Notes: generated by a model not told the origin, from the sequence alone. A DNA stretch of 34,180 bases from Paenibacillus fonticola DSM 21315 (GCF_000381905.1 NZ_KB907292.1:1-34180), one strand, 5' to 3'. Counted from the first letter of the stretch, positions 14,057-22,811 are shown. A program made the numbers and translations.

Positions 14057-15063
14057 AGAAAAGCCAATATCTTAAGGATCAGCTATTAGTTGGCGTACTG
14101 AATGTTTTAGGCATGTTGGCTTTGACCTTGTTCCTTCACACGCTCAACATTCAGTTTCAAGAGATCCTATTGATTATTTTGGTGTGGCTTGCTGGTGCAG
14201 TGATGTATAGCTTTCTCGATTACCGTGGCAAGAACAAAAGAATTAGCCGGACGTTTGCTCTGCTCGAGGAGCTTGAACATAAATATTTGTTGTCGGAAGT
14301 TATGGATGTTCCGGATACAAATGAAGGCTTGGCTTATTTCAAAATATTGAAAGCATGCAACAAATCTATGCTGGAACAAGTATCGGCAACGAAACGTGAT
14401 CGGAAAGAGTACAAAGATTACATTGAGCAATGGATTCATGAGGTGAAAACACCGATCGCCGCCATTCAGATTATATGTGCCAATAATAAGTCGGAACTAT
14501 CATCGAAAGTGCTTTCCGAACTGCAAAAAATCGATCTGTATGCCGAGCAGGCCCTGTACTATGCCCGCAGCGATGAGGCTGAACGTGGTTTTCTAGTGAA
14601 AGAGGTTACGGTTACCGATATGATTCATCAAGCGATTGCCGATAATAAACAGATTTTGCTCAGGAATGATGTCCATGTTAACGTAGAGTCTTCATCTTAT
14701 ACTGTTTACACAGATCGTAAATGGGTGGAGTTCATTTTGAAGCAACTGGTTACAAATGCTGTGCAGTATCGAAACGAGCATTCTCCGGAAATTCGATTTC
14801 AAGTCGTTCCGATTTTGGGCGGCTTGGCACTCACGGTAAAAGACAATGGTATAGGCATTAGTGAGAACGATTTACCCCGGATATTCGACAAGGGCTTTAC
14901 CGGCGATAATGGAAGGATCCGTAAGAAATCGACGGGGATGGGCTTATATATATGCAAGCGTTTATGCGATAAGCTGGGAATATATGTGGAGGCGGCATCT
15001 TTTCCAGATGAAGGCACTTCTATTATCTTAAAATTTCCGAAAGGAAGCTTCACCAAGGTGTAG
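14053..15063 (+). CDS. bceS: Intramembrane-sensing histidine kinase, BceS-like
   Basis: A 336-residue kinase with two N-terminal membrane helices (about 12-30 and 36-55) joined by only a few outside residues, the hallmark of intramembrane-sensing kinases that take their signal from a partner transporter. The phosphoacceptor is His129 in QWIHEVKTPIAA. The ATPase domain shows the N box (LVTNAVQYRN), G1 (VKDNGIGIS), F box (IFDKGFTG) and G2 (STGMGLYICKRL). Start ATG 14053 overlaps the regulator stop. In this family the BceAB-type transporter senses flux of a peptide antibiotic and activates the kinase. Confidence 0.9.
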   Translation: MKKSQYLKDQLLVGVLNVLGMLALTLFLHTLNIQFQEILLIILVWLAGAVMYSFLDYRGKNKRISRTFALLEELEHKYLLSEVMDVPDTNEGLAYFKILKACNKSMLEQVSATKRDRKEYKDYIEQWIHEVKTPIAAIQIICANNKSELSSKVLSELQKIDLYAEQALYYARSDEAERGFLVKEVTVTDMIHQAIADNKQILLRNDVHVNVESSSYTVYTDRKWVEFILKQLVTNAVQYRNEHSPEIRFQVVPILGGLALTVKDNGIGISENDLPRIFDKGFTGDNGRIRKKSTGMGLYICKRLCDKLGIYVEAASFPDEGTSIILKFPKGSFTKV

Positions 15064-15073
15064 CGGACATGAA

Positions 15074-15103
15074 CTGAAATCTTTCAAAGATGAAAGATTT
15101 CAG
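15074..15103 (+). promoter_or_regulatory. Perfect 12-base inverted repeat upstream of the transporter genes
   Basis: ctgaaatctttc (15074-15085) and gaaagatttcag (15092-15103) are exact reverse complements around a 6-base spacer. No T tract follows, so it is not a standard terminator. It lies about 60 bases before the ATPase gene, where the regulator of Bce modules normally binds, so a response-regulator operator is my first reading; an mRNA processing or attenuation hairpin is the alternative. Confidence 0.55.
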
Positions 15104-15164
15104 AAAGTATTCAGGATACATTGTTTTACCTGCCCAATGTACACTCGAGTGGAGGTGAAAAAAG

Positions 15165-15932
15165 ATGTATGAGTTACTGAAAATCGAACATGTAGAGAAA
15201 TATTACGGGAACGGTCCTTCTGTCACGAAGGCAATCGATGATCTCAGTTTCACGGTCAAACAGGGAGAATTTATTGGTATTATGGGGGCATCCGGATCGG
15301 GAAAAACAACGCTCCTGAATTGCATCTCTACAATTGATACAGTTAGTGCGGGTCACATTTATCTTATGGATACTGACTTGACGGAAATACCGGAAAGCGA
15401 GCTAGCACGTTTTCGCCGGAGGAACCTCGGGTTTATATTTCAGCATTTCAATTTGCTGGATACCTTGACCATTGGTGAGAACATTGCTCTTGCGCTTACG
15501 ATCAACAAGACATCCGTCGATGAAATAGGTGGGCGCGTTCAGAAAATCGCTGTTCAGTTGGGCATACACGATATTCTGCATAAATTTCCTTATCAGACAT
15601 CGGGAGGGCAGCAGCAGCGCTGTGCCTGTGCACGGGCGATGGTGAACGATCCTAAGCTTATTCTTGCCGATGAGCCGACCGGAGCGCTCGACAGCAGATC
15701 ATCGCAAATGCTGCTGGATACGATACAAAGCATGAATGAGCAACTGAACGCCACAATTCTGATGGTAACCCATGACGCTTTCTCTGCGAGTTATACCAAA
15801 AGAGTGCTCTTTCTCAAAGATGGGCGGATATTTAATGAAATCTATCGCGGCACTAAATCCAGGAAGCAGTTTTTCAATGAGATACTGGATGTGATGGCTT
15901 TGCTTGGGGGGGATCTGATCGATGTACGCTAA
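15165..15932 (+). CDS. bceA: ABC transporter ATP-binding protein, BceA-like
   Basis: A 255-residue MacB/LolD-type ATPase. Walker A is GASGSGKTT (41-49), Q-loop FQHFNLLD (92-99), signature SGGQQQR (146-152), Walker B LILADEPTGALD (165-176) and switch His in MVTHD. Such ATPases drive FtsX-type permeases that remove peptide antibiotics from their lipid-cycle targets. The sequence CACARAMV just after the signature has more cysteine than usual. The gene starts at ATG 15165 after ggaggtg and overlaps the permease gene by 11 bases. The 100-base gap before it, with a long inverted repeat, suggests its own regulated promoter. Confidence 0.93.
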   Translation: MYELLKIEHVEKYYGNGPSVTKAIDDLSFTVKQGEFIGIMGASGSGKTTLLNCISTIDTVSAGHIYLMDTDLTEIPESELARFRRRNLGFIFQHFNLLDTLTIGENIALALTINKTSVDEIGGRVQKIAVQLGIHDILHKFPYQTSGGQQQRCACARAMVNDPKLILADEPTGALDSRSSQMLLDTIQSMNEQLNATILMVTHDAFSASYTKRVLFLKDGRIFNEIYRGTKSRKQFFNEILDVMALLGGDLIDVR

Positions 15933-18126
15933 AATGATCCTGCGGAATATCAAGCGCTCCAAAAAAGATTATTTGATCTATATGGTCACCCTGATTTTCT
16001 GTGTCGGGCTGTTCTATGCATTTATGGCTTTATCAAGCCGTCACTATAATCCCTCATTGGGGGAGGAATTCACATTCACCTCGGTCCGCGGGGATATGAC
16101 TTTGCCTATACTGGCGATTACAGCCATTCTCTTATTTCTGATTAAATACGTAAATGATTACATGATTAATCGGAAACAAAAAGAATTTGCAATTCAGACC
16201 ATTTTGGGCATGGAGCAAAAGACTACAGCGAGGCTTTTTTTTGTAGAGACACTTGCCATGGGAGGGATTGCGGTCAGCTTTGGGATCATGATGGGATGCT
16301 TTCTCTCTCAATTAATCACGGCTATGCTGCTAAGCGCCTATGATCAGCCCTTCCAATTTACATTTCCACTATATACCGACACACTGTTGTTAACCCTATT
16401 GTTCTTTGGTTCGGCATTTGTCCTGATCGGATGCCTGAACATCAGTTCCATTCGAAGAATCAAGATTATTGATATGCTGCAAGCCGATAAGAAAGTGGAA
16501 ACAGATTACAAAAGAAGCGCATGGATGCCTGTCTGGGTCATTTTGGCCACCGCCACGGCAGTATTAATGCTGTTCCGGGGGATTTATATCTTCCGGGAAT
16601 TCTACTCTGCCCACTTGCCCGAAAGCCTCCAAATATCTCTGTACGGCAGCATTTTATCCCCGGCTGTAATGGTCCTATCCGTATTATATTTTGGACTCGG
16701 GAGAGGCCTTCCCAAGCGGTTGGGCTTCAATGGCCTGTTGGGAACTCTGATGACTCTTGGTATTCTTAGCATTGTATTTTCTTTTCAGGTATCCCGAAGC
16801 CCACATTTAACCGTAAGTTCGAATGTTGAAATTGCAACTGCCTTTTTTTTCGTGGCGTTCAATGTTTGCGGCTTCTTCTACTTCCTGAACCGCTGGATAG
16901 CCTATTTGAAAGAGAAATACCCCCGGTTTACATATAACGGTGAGAATCTGTTTCTCTTTGGACAGATCATGGCCAAATTAAAAACGACATCCAAAACCAT
17001 GTCCATCACATGTCTTGTATTGACGCTGTCGCTATTTCTGTTTGCCTTGGAGCCGGTCATGACGGGGTGGATTAGCGGTCATTTGGAGAAAAAAAGTAAG
17101 TATGACGTTCAAGTGTTCAGCCAGTACAACAATATCCGATACGAGGGGAACGCAGCACAGGCCGACTATGGCTTTGTGGTCGAATTTTTGAAGCACCGAA
17201 ATATCCAAATCGATAGGGCCCTTGAATTCACCAGCTACTTCGTTAACCGTGAAGATTTCAAAAGGAGAAACAAATATCAGTTCCCTATGCTGGCACTCTC
17301 GCTATCAGACTATAACTATCTGCGAAGCATGAATAATCTGGAGCCTGCCCAGCTGGGTGCAGAGGAATTTACGACTCAGTGGAATGCGCTAGCTGATCCA
17401 AAAGGGATTCACGGATTTTTAAGCGGGCATCGGCAGCTACGTGCAGAGACGGCGGACCTTATCTTATCCTCCGTGCCCTTTTATCAGGATGATCTGGGGC
17501 CTTATATGTATAACTCCTACACTGAAGCTATATATGTGCTTCCTGATAATGTCTGTGCGGATCTTATGCCTGCTAATCAATTGTTCTTCATTGATACTGC
17601 AGAGCCGCTGACCTATAAGGATGCAGAACAATTAAGTACTCTTTTTGAACAAATTGTTCGTACCGCTGATGACATTACAGGAAATTCTAGTGAGATCAGA
17701 CTAAGCACTATGCAGATCAACGACAGTATAGCAGGAGGATTCACTACAAAGGCAATGCTGAACTATACAGGCGTTGTACTGCTGATTATCTGCTTCACAG
17801 TGCTATCCTTGCAGCAGCTTTCAGACTCTTCGGATTTTAAATACAGGTTCAGCATCTTGAGAAATATGGGAATATCCGAGCGGCAATTAAACCTTATTAT
17901 TTTGAAACAAATGGGGATCTGGTTCGGCACACCGATTCTGATGGCCTTGATAATCAACATCCTTTTAATATTTTTCATGATCGACAGCTTTTACGCAGAA
18001 CTGTCCGCTTATATCGGAATACAGAGTGTATTGACGAGCAGCGTTGCGGCGCTGGCTGCAGTTATGGTGCTATTGCTTTGCTATTTTATAAGTACGTGGA
18101 TATTGTTTAAACGCAATATCGCATAA
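15922..18126 (+). CDS. bceB: FtsX-type ABC permease, BceB-like
   Basis: A 734-residue membrane protein starting MYAKMILRNIKRSKKDYLIY, the typical beginning of BceB permeases. Helices are visible near 20-37, 60-76, 110-136, 152-172, 202-218, 240-258, 272-290, 303-323 and 360-378, then a large extracytoplasmic domain (about 380-610) and three C-terminal helices near 615-632, 660-680 and 700-722. This is the ten-helix plan with the ligand-sensing loop between helices 7 and 8, allowing for uncertainty in my count. It is longer than the roughly 650 residues of B. subtilis BceB. It should both sense and detoxify a cell-wall-active peptide and signal to the kinase upstream. Confidence 0.9.
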   Translation: MYAKMILRNIKRSKKDYLIYMVTLIFCVGLFYAFMALSSRHYNPSLGEEFTFTSVRGDMTLPILAITAILLFLIKYVNDYMINRKQKEFAIQTILGMEQKTTARLFFVETLAMGGIAVSFGIMMGCFLSQLITAMLLSAYDQPFQFTFPLYTDTLLLTLLFFGSAFVLIGCLNISSIRRIKIIDMLQADKKVETDYKRSAWMPVWVILATATAVLMLFRGIYIFREFYSAHLPESLQISLYGSILSPAVMVLSVLYFGLGRGLPKRLGFNGLLGTLMTLGILSIVFSFQVSRSPHLTVSSNVEIATAFFFVAFNVCGFFYFLNRWIAYLKEKYPRFTYNGENLFLFGQIMAKLKTTSKTMSITCLVLTLSLFLFALEPVMTGWISGHLEKKSKYDVQVFSQYNNIRYEGNAAQADYGFVVEFLKHRNIQIDRALEFTSYFVNREDFKRRNKYQFPMLALSLSDYNYLRSMNNLEPAQLGAEEFTTQWNALADPKGIHGFLSGHRQLRAETADLILSSVPFYQDDLGPYMYNSYTEAIYVLPDNVCADLMPANQLFFIDTAEPLTYKDAEQLSTLFEQIVRTADDITGNSSEIRLSTMQINDSIAGGFTTKAMLNYTGVVLLIICFTVLSLQQLSDSSDFKYRFSILRNMGISERQLNLIILKQMGIWFGTPILMALIINILLIFFMIDSFYAELSAYIGIQSVLTSSVAALAAVMVLLLCYFISTWILFKRNIA

Positions 18127-18531
18127 TGATTGATGGTCGCAATGCTTTCATCGTCGAGTTGTTGTTCATTCGAAACAGTGGTTAGCTAACTAAATTCGAA
18201 AATGAGGACTGCTATTAATTATTATGGCTGCCATTAATTTTGGTTTGTTGATAATAGTGAGATTATGTCTTTAATAACAGACTACGATGGGATTAGAACA
18301 TTTATTGACATTCCGTTAAGTGCATAGTAGGGCGATAGAATAACAGAATGTACATTATTTCACAAGTTTAAAATCTAAAAACTGTCCTGACATCTTATAG
18401 CACCAAAGCTGATGTCGACTTAATCTAATAGATTCGTTAAAAACTAGTGATTAAAGTTAATAACATGGATAAAAGTAAATAAGGGTAGTGATGTTTGTAT
18501 CATGTCGAGAGACAAGAACATAGTCCCATTG

Positions 18532-18557
18532 AAAGTCGCAATTATAGCGGCTTTTTT
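18532..18557 (+). terminator. Terminator-like hairpin
   Basis: aaagtcgc (18532-18539) pairs with gcggcttt (18547-18554, one G-U), 7-base loop, followed by a T run to 18557. It lies 400 bases after the Bce permease and could end that operon or a small RNA. Confidence 0.5.
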
Positions 18558-18798
18558 GTTTTATCGGTACAAGAGTATGTTCCGATTACCGATTGGATGG
18601 TTGGCAAGAAAGACCTAAAAATAACTTTATTTTAACAGCACCATTTCAAATACTGTAGTTGTAGTTAAAGGATGTATAGTGGGTATGCTCCATTTTACCA
18701 TTGTTAAACCCAAAAAATTATAAACTAGTAAAAAGCACAATCAAAGCAGTTTGAATATACATATCTTACTATGACCTTCCAAAAGGGAGGTGATGAGA

Positions 18799-18885
18799 AT
18801 GACAATAGCTCAAATCCGTAGATTTATTTGTACGCCGGAGAATCTTTTACAGAAATATTCTCAGCATAGAATTGGATCGTATTAA
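18799..18885 (+). CDS. Putative 28-residue small protein with a very strong ribosome site
   Basis: ATG at 18799 follows gggaggtgatgaga, which is nearly fully complementary to the 16S rRNA 3' end at ideal spacing. The frame encodes 28 residues beginning MTIAQIRRFICTPENLLQKY and ending in QHRIGSY. It is basic and polar with one cysteine, without a signal peptide or membrane segment. I do not recognise it. The ribosome site is among the best in the window, better than those of most long genes, which argues for real translation; a leader peptide or a truncated gene are alternatives. Confidence 0.45.
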   Translation: MTIAQIRRFICTPENLLQKYSQHRIGSY

Positions 18886-19082
18886 GTAATGTAAAAAGAT
18901 TCAGATAGTCGTTTGCGTAAGAAATTTAAATAAGTTCATTGGATTTTTAAGTCGCAACCTTTGTATGAAATGTTTTTGTGATTTAACTGGGGACTTTATA
19001 CGTAGTGAGAGTTTTACTATTTGCTGACACCGGTTACAGCCTGTACTCCAACCAATCTTGGGATATTACGCAGGGGTGGTGA

Positions 19083-19766
19083 ATGTTAATGCTGGCACAA
19101 AGACAAAAACTCGCCAAAGGCACACCATATGAAACATGGCTTCACCTGTTCCATGGCAAACAACCCGGCCCGACAGTTATGATCGTGGCCGGCATCCACG
19201 GCAAGGAAGTGGGTAGTATTCGTGCAGCTCAGCGACTGGTCAAGCAGTTGAGAAACCAGGAGTTGACAATCAACCGTGGGACTCTGATTATAGTCCCCGT
19301 TGCAAATCAACCCGCTTTCAAGAAGAGAGTCCGGGGCAAACCGGATCTGAACCGTACATTTCCACGCAGCAAGAGCCGAAAAGCAACCCAGGAGATGTCC
19401 CGTGCTTTGTTTATTATCATGCAAAACTATAAACCAGCCTGGTATCTGGATCTTCATGAAGCAAACGGTTTATCATCGAAAAGCAAAGATGTACTCGGTC
19501 AAACGTTAATCACGAACCCAGGAAACGCTTCTGTTCCCATAGTCCGGAGAATCATCAAACAAATGAACAAGATTGTTAATCGTCCTTCACACCGGTTTCA
19601 CATTCGACTGCACAAACTTAAAGGCTCTTCTCGTACCGCAGCGGCCGAGAGTATTCATGCGAAAGCGGTAACAGTTGAAACATGCTGGAGCCTGAAAATG
19701 AATACAAGGATTCAATATCAAATGCAAATGGTACAGCACTTCATACGGGAAGCTGGTCTGATGTAA
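19083..19766 (+). CDS. M14-family deacylase/carboxypeptidase-like protein (AstE/AspA type)
   Basis: A 227-residue zinc hydrolase of the succinylglutamate desuccinylase/aspartoacylase branch of M14. Zinc ligands are visible as His39 and Glu42 (AGIHGKEVG) and His125 (YLDLHEANG); the substrate-binding DLNRTFP (88-94) and the candidate catalytic Glu200 (AVTVETCW) are present. It is shorter than AstE but complete for the catalytic core. Basic residues are frequent and there is no signal peptide. Start ATG 19083 follows aggggtggtg; ATG 19089 is an alternative. It lies upstream of a spore-coat-like glycosyltransferase and kinase-fold pair in the same direction, so an amide or acyl hydrolase role in the spore or cell envelope is possible but inferred. 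Confidence 0.8.
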   Translation: MLMLAQRQKLAKGTPYETWLHLFHGKQPGPTVMIVAGIHGKEVGSIRAAQRLVKQLRNQELTINRGTLIIVPVANQPAFKKRVRGKPDLNRTFPRSKSRKATQEMSRALFIIMQNYKPAWYLDLHEANGLSSKSKDVLGQTLITNPGNASVPIVRRIIKQMNKIVNRPSHRFHIRLHKLKGSSRTAAAESIHAKAVTVETCWSLKMNTRIQYQMQMVQHFIREAGLM

Positions 19767-19873
19767 TCTTGAGGCTAACAGGAAGAGATCTTTAGTTAAA
19801 TGATTTTATCAAATCCAGTTCAGCTTTGGGCCTATGCAAATACATTAATTAACTAACCAAAATGATCAGGTAA

Positions 19874-19881
19874 CATAATAT
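19874..19881 (+). promoter_or_regulatory. Possible mother-cell sigma -10 box
   Basis: cataatat stands 33 bases before the glycosyltransferase ATG and resembles the CATACAAT-type -10 of sigma-E promoters (six of eight). No clear -35 partner is seen. It is noted because the genes downstream resemble spore-coat genes. Confidence 0.25.
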
Positions 19882-19913
19882 GTATTTAGAACTCATCACT
19901 TAGGAGGGGGATA

Positions 19914-21047
19914 ATGGGGGACGAGAGTAAAATAAAAGTATGGGTTATGTCAAATGAGTTTGAACCTAAAATTGTTGGTGGACTCGGGATCGTCGCAACC
20001 CAGCTCACGAGAATGTTGAGCAAACTTGGCGCAAAAGTAACGGTTTTGTGCCCCGAGAATTCGGATCGATTAACGATTTCAAATATTAATAGCAATTTGT
20101 GCATTTTCAGATTCCCAAAAAATACAAAGTACTTTAACCGAGCCAAGCAATCATTCAAAGCCGAAGCCATCATAAAGAGCGCATTCGCTAAAGGGGGAGT
20201 CAAGCCTGATATTATTCATGTGCATAGTACGGAATTTGCGGATACTGCCAAGTTAGCAGGTGACCGTTTTGATCTTCCTATCGTCTACACCTGTCATTCA
20301 TTGGCATCACAAGGCATTTCATCAATTCATGGTAAACAACAGACAACACTTATACGCATTGCAAATCGAATTATCGTACCGAGCCGCTGGCAGGCCAAAG
20401 TAACAAAAAGACTTTATCCTCGAATTGATGGAAAGAAAATGATTGTCATTCCCCACGGCGTTGCTCCTGTCTCGAAGGGTTCATCAATAGGTGCTTCGCA
20501 CAAATTGCTTTATGTAGGAAGGTTGATTCCGTCAAAAGGAGTTGAGCCTTTAATTAAAGCGGTTGGCCTTTTAGCCCAGGAAAATAGAAAAGTGCATCTA
20601 ACTATTGTCGGTAGCGGCAAAGCGAGTTATAGAAACAAGCTGCGAACCTTGGTAAAACAAGCTGGAGTCGTGAAGCGAATTCATTGGGCCGAAAAAAACC
20701 CCTACAAAACAGTTCAACAGATGTACGGTTCTTATGGAGCCGTTATTAATCCTAGCAAAAAGGAATCGTTCTGCTTGGTCTCACTAGAAGCTATGGCAAA
20801 CGGTGTTCCGCTTATTTCGACAACATCTGGAGGCATGAGGGAATTTGTAACCTCCCAAAACGCCAAGATTATTCATTCTATTGATAGCGCTCACATTGCC
20901 CGAGCCATCAAGGAATTTTGGAATAATCCAGAGCAAGCAAGAAAGCGAGTAATCAATGCCCGTACTACTGCAGCCCAGTACAAATGGCCTGTAATCGCCA
21001 GAAAATACCTTTCATTATTTTCGGACTTGAAGTTGGGGAGGCCATAG
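19914..21047 (+). CDS. GT4-family glycosyltransferase, CotSA-like
   Basis: A 377-residue retaining GT-B glycosyltransferase. The N-terminal domain has the glycine-rich acceptor loop EPKIVGGLGIVATQLTRML; the C-terminal domain has GRLIPSKGVEPLIKA and the E-x7-E motif in KKESFCLVSLEAMANG, followed by VPLISTTSGGMREFV. Its length equals that of B. subtilis CotSA, and the next gene is CotS-like, matching the cotSA/cotS pairing, although sequence identity cannot be measured here. The likely role is glycosylation of a spore-surface component. ATG 19914 follows taggaggggg. Its stop is one base before the next ATG. Confidence 0.88.
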   Translation: MGDESKIKVWVMSNEFEPKIVGGLGIVATQLTRMLSKLGAKVTVLCPENSDRLTISNINSNLCIFRFPKNTKYFNRAKQSFKAEAIIKSAFAKGGVKPDIIHVHSTEFADTAKLAGDRFDLPIVYTCHSLASQGISSIHGKQQTTLIRIANRIIVPSRWQAKVTKRLYPRIDGKKMIVIPHGVAPVSKGSSIGASHKLLYVGRLIPSKGVEPLIKAVGLLAQENRKVHLTIVGSGKASYRNKLRTLVKQAGVVKRIHWAEKNPYKTVQQMYGSYGAVINPSKKESFCLVSLEAMANGVPLISTTSGGMREFVTSQNAKIIHSIDSAHIARAIKEFWNNPEQARKRVINARTTAAQYKWPVIARKYLSLFSDLKLGRP

Positions 21048-21048
21048 C

Positions 21049-22050
21049 ATGAGTGAATATTCTACTACCCATGTTAAAAAGATCGTGAAACAGTTTGGGA
21101 TCGAGGCAAGTTCACAAAAACTTATTCGTGGAGGAATATATCGAATTGTAACTCCAGACGGACGAAAATTCAGCTTGAAGCGTATGACTAAACAGACTGC
21201 ACGGTTACGCTGGATTGATCGAATGTTAATGCACGTCCAGCGTAATGGTCTACTCCTCGCTTGGCGTAATCCACAAAACCCGGAAGGCCGAAAGCCTTAT
21301 GCAATTTCGCAAAAGGGAGAGCTCTTCGTACTGACGCCTTGGATTTCGGGGAGAGAACCTTCTCCACTTTCACTAGCAGATATGCGGGCATGTGGTATTG
21401 CTTTAGCCAGGTTTCATAAAGCTGGGCAAAGCGCGCTTAAAGGAGATATTTCCCACAGCCAGATTGGAACGTGGTATTCCACACTGCATACACGGCAACA
21501 ATATATTCAAAAAAAGATTGCAAAAGCAAAAACAAATAGCTTTAGTCTTCCTATTAGTCGATTTATCCAACGGCATGGACCAGAGATTCTGCGTTATGCA
21601 AACCAAGCGAAAGCATTGTTGCGAAGCAGCGGATATGAGTCTTACCGACAAAGTCCCCGAAAAAACGGTGTCTTGTGTCATGGGGATGGGGGGCCTAGTA
21701 ATTTTATTCTGAATGGCAACGGGACGTATCTTATTGATTTCGAAACTTTGCATGTCGATCTACGCGCTTATGATTTATATCGGGTTATTTATAATTCCTG
21801 CAAGGATTACCGATGGGATTTTTCGATCGCAAAAGCAATTTTGGATGGTTACCGCGAGGTGGAGAAACTGAAAAAAACTGATTATAAGCTTATTCGTGTC
21901 TGGTTGCGTTTTCCGTTTTCGACTTATTTAGTGCTTACCCCCTTCAAGAGAATTCCGTTTACAGAAAGTCGGCTAAAGTGGGCACTTGATAGTGAGCGAA
22001 GAATTAGCTCATTTCTGCAAAATTTAGAGGAATATGAAACGAGACATTGA
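21049..22050 (+). CDS. CotS-like protein with aminoglycoside-phosphotransferase kinase fold
   Basis: A 333-residue protein of the APH/choline-kinase superfamily, spore-coat CotS group. The catalytic loop is LCHGDGGPSNFIL (HGD 211-213, Asn218) and the metal site is YLIDFE (Asp230), with DFE in place of the usual DFD. The N-lobe has RIVTPDGRKFSLKRM, with a candidate ATP-binding Lys44. Coat CotS proteins are structural, but their key residues are often kept and substrate is unknown. The gene is directly joined to the glycosyltransferase gene, with ggggagg just before ATG 21049, so the pair is one operon. Confidence 0.87.
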   Translation: MSEYSTTHVKKIVKQFGIEASSQKLIRGGIYRIVTPDGRKFSLKRMTKQTARLRWIDRMLMHVQRNGLLLAWRNPQNPEGRKPYAISQKGELFVLTPWISGREPSPLSLADMRACGIALARFHKAGQSALKGDISHSQIGTWYSTLHTRQQYIQKKIAKAKTNSFSLPISRFIQRHGPEILRYANQAKALLRSSGYESYRQSPRKNGVLCHGDGGPSNFILNGNGTYLIDFETLHVDLRAYDLYRVIYNSCKDYRWDFSIAKAILDGYREVEKLKKTDYKLIRVWLRFPFSTYLVLTPFKRIPFTESRLKWALDSERRISSFLQNLEEYETRH

Positions 22051-22265
22051 TCTACACAAGGACAATAAAGAAAGTGGGCCCAGAACGGTTCTTAGCTAAT
22101 GATTCTCAAGGGCTGTTATTTTAAGTCAACATAACGTGCCAAGTGAAAGCAGGGAATATGCCGAAGGATACTGCAATTTTATATGCAGCAGAAGATAAAG
22201 GGTAAGATGAAACAATCTTAAGAAATAATGAGTATGTCTAATGACACAAAAGTGGATACATTCAA

Positions 22266-22305
22266 TAAACCTAAAAAGCCTGATAAATCAGGCTTTTTAG
22301 GTTTA
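22266..22305. terminator. Strong bidirectional terminator
   Basis: A perfect 18-pair stem: taaacctaaaaagcctga (22266-22283) and its exact complement (22288-22305), with loop taaa. The A5/T5 tracts inside the stem fit termination on both strands. It closes the CotSA/CotS-like operon. Confidence 0.85.
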
Positions 22306-22642
22306 TCGGCTAAAATTCTTGTCATCGAGCACATTTCATTTTCCGCCGGTTTTACGCTGGAGACGTTGATCGATATGAGATGGTTGACATAGCGTGAAAC
22401 TTAAACATGGTTTAACGTGGTTTCTGCAAGTAGGGCGACCTGTTTTAGCGACGGGTTACAAGAGGAACGAACGATTTGCCCCGGCTACTGAGAATTACAC
22501 CAGTATAACAAAAGTGTTAAACCAATAAAAACTGTCTCACATCATGATAAATGTAACTTATGAAAATACTTGAATATTGTGGAAAGTGTTGATAAGATTA
22601 TTAATCATAATTATTAATTCCATTTAGTATATAAAATTACTT

Positions 22643-22704
22643 AACAAACTCTACATAAATTCATTCTTAGAAAAAGTAACAAAGGAAATTTCACAGAGTT
22701 TGTT
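22643..22704 (+). repeat. Long-range inverted repeat in the NRPS leader
   Basis: aacaaactct (22643-22652) and agagtttgtt (22695-22704) are exact reverse complements, 42 bases apart. It could fold the leader RNA or bring two protein half-sites together; nothing else supports a role. Confidence 0.4.
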
Positions 22705-22797
22705 GATTGTAAAGTTCTTTCATATTTATGACTCATTTTTTCATAGTCTTAAACAGGATTACATAGGATTTGGAAATAGGTTTAATAATAAAATCGA

Positions 22798-22811
22798 TGT
22801 AAGCGCTTACG
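22798..22811 (+). promoter_or_regulatory. cre-like palindrome (possible CcpA site)
   Basis: tgtaagcgcttacg contains the perfect 12-base palindrome gtaagcgcttac and matches the cre pattern TGNAARCGNWWNCA except at the last positions. It lies about 240 bases before the NRPS start. Confidence 0.45.

Larger units (their letters stand above)
18127..19082. other. 956-base region without a long gene
   Basis: AT-rich and low in coding signal. It contains a weak terminator-like hairpin at 18532-18557, a 38-codon open frame at 18502-18618 (start MSRDKNIVPLKVAIIAAFLF, poor ribosome site, overlapping that hairpin) and a 28-codon ORF at 18799-18885 listed separately. A 6-base inverted repeat gacatc/gatgtc lies near 18391-18418. 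There is no terminator immediately after the permease gene. Confidence 0.5.

Noticed and set aside
18502..18618. 38-codon ORF with a hydrophobic stretch
   Set aside because: The ribosome site is too far (about 16 bases) and the hydrophobic codons coincide with the hairpin and T run of a likely terminator.
22266..22305. Perfect palindrome as a CRISPR repeat or attachment site
   Set aside because: Single copy with loop and internal A5/T5 tracts; it fits a bidirectional terminator.
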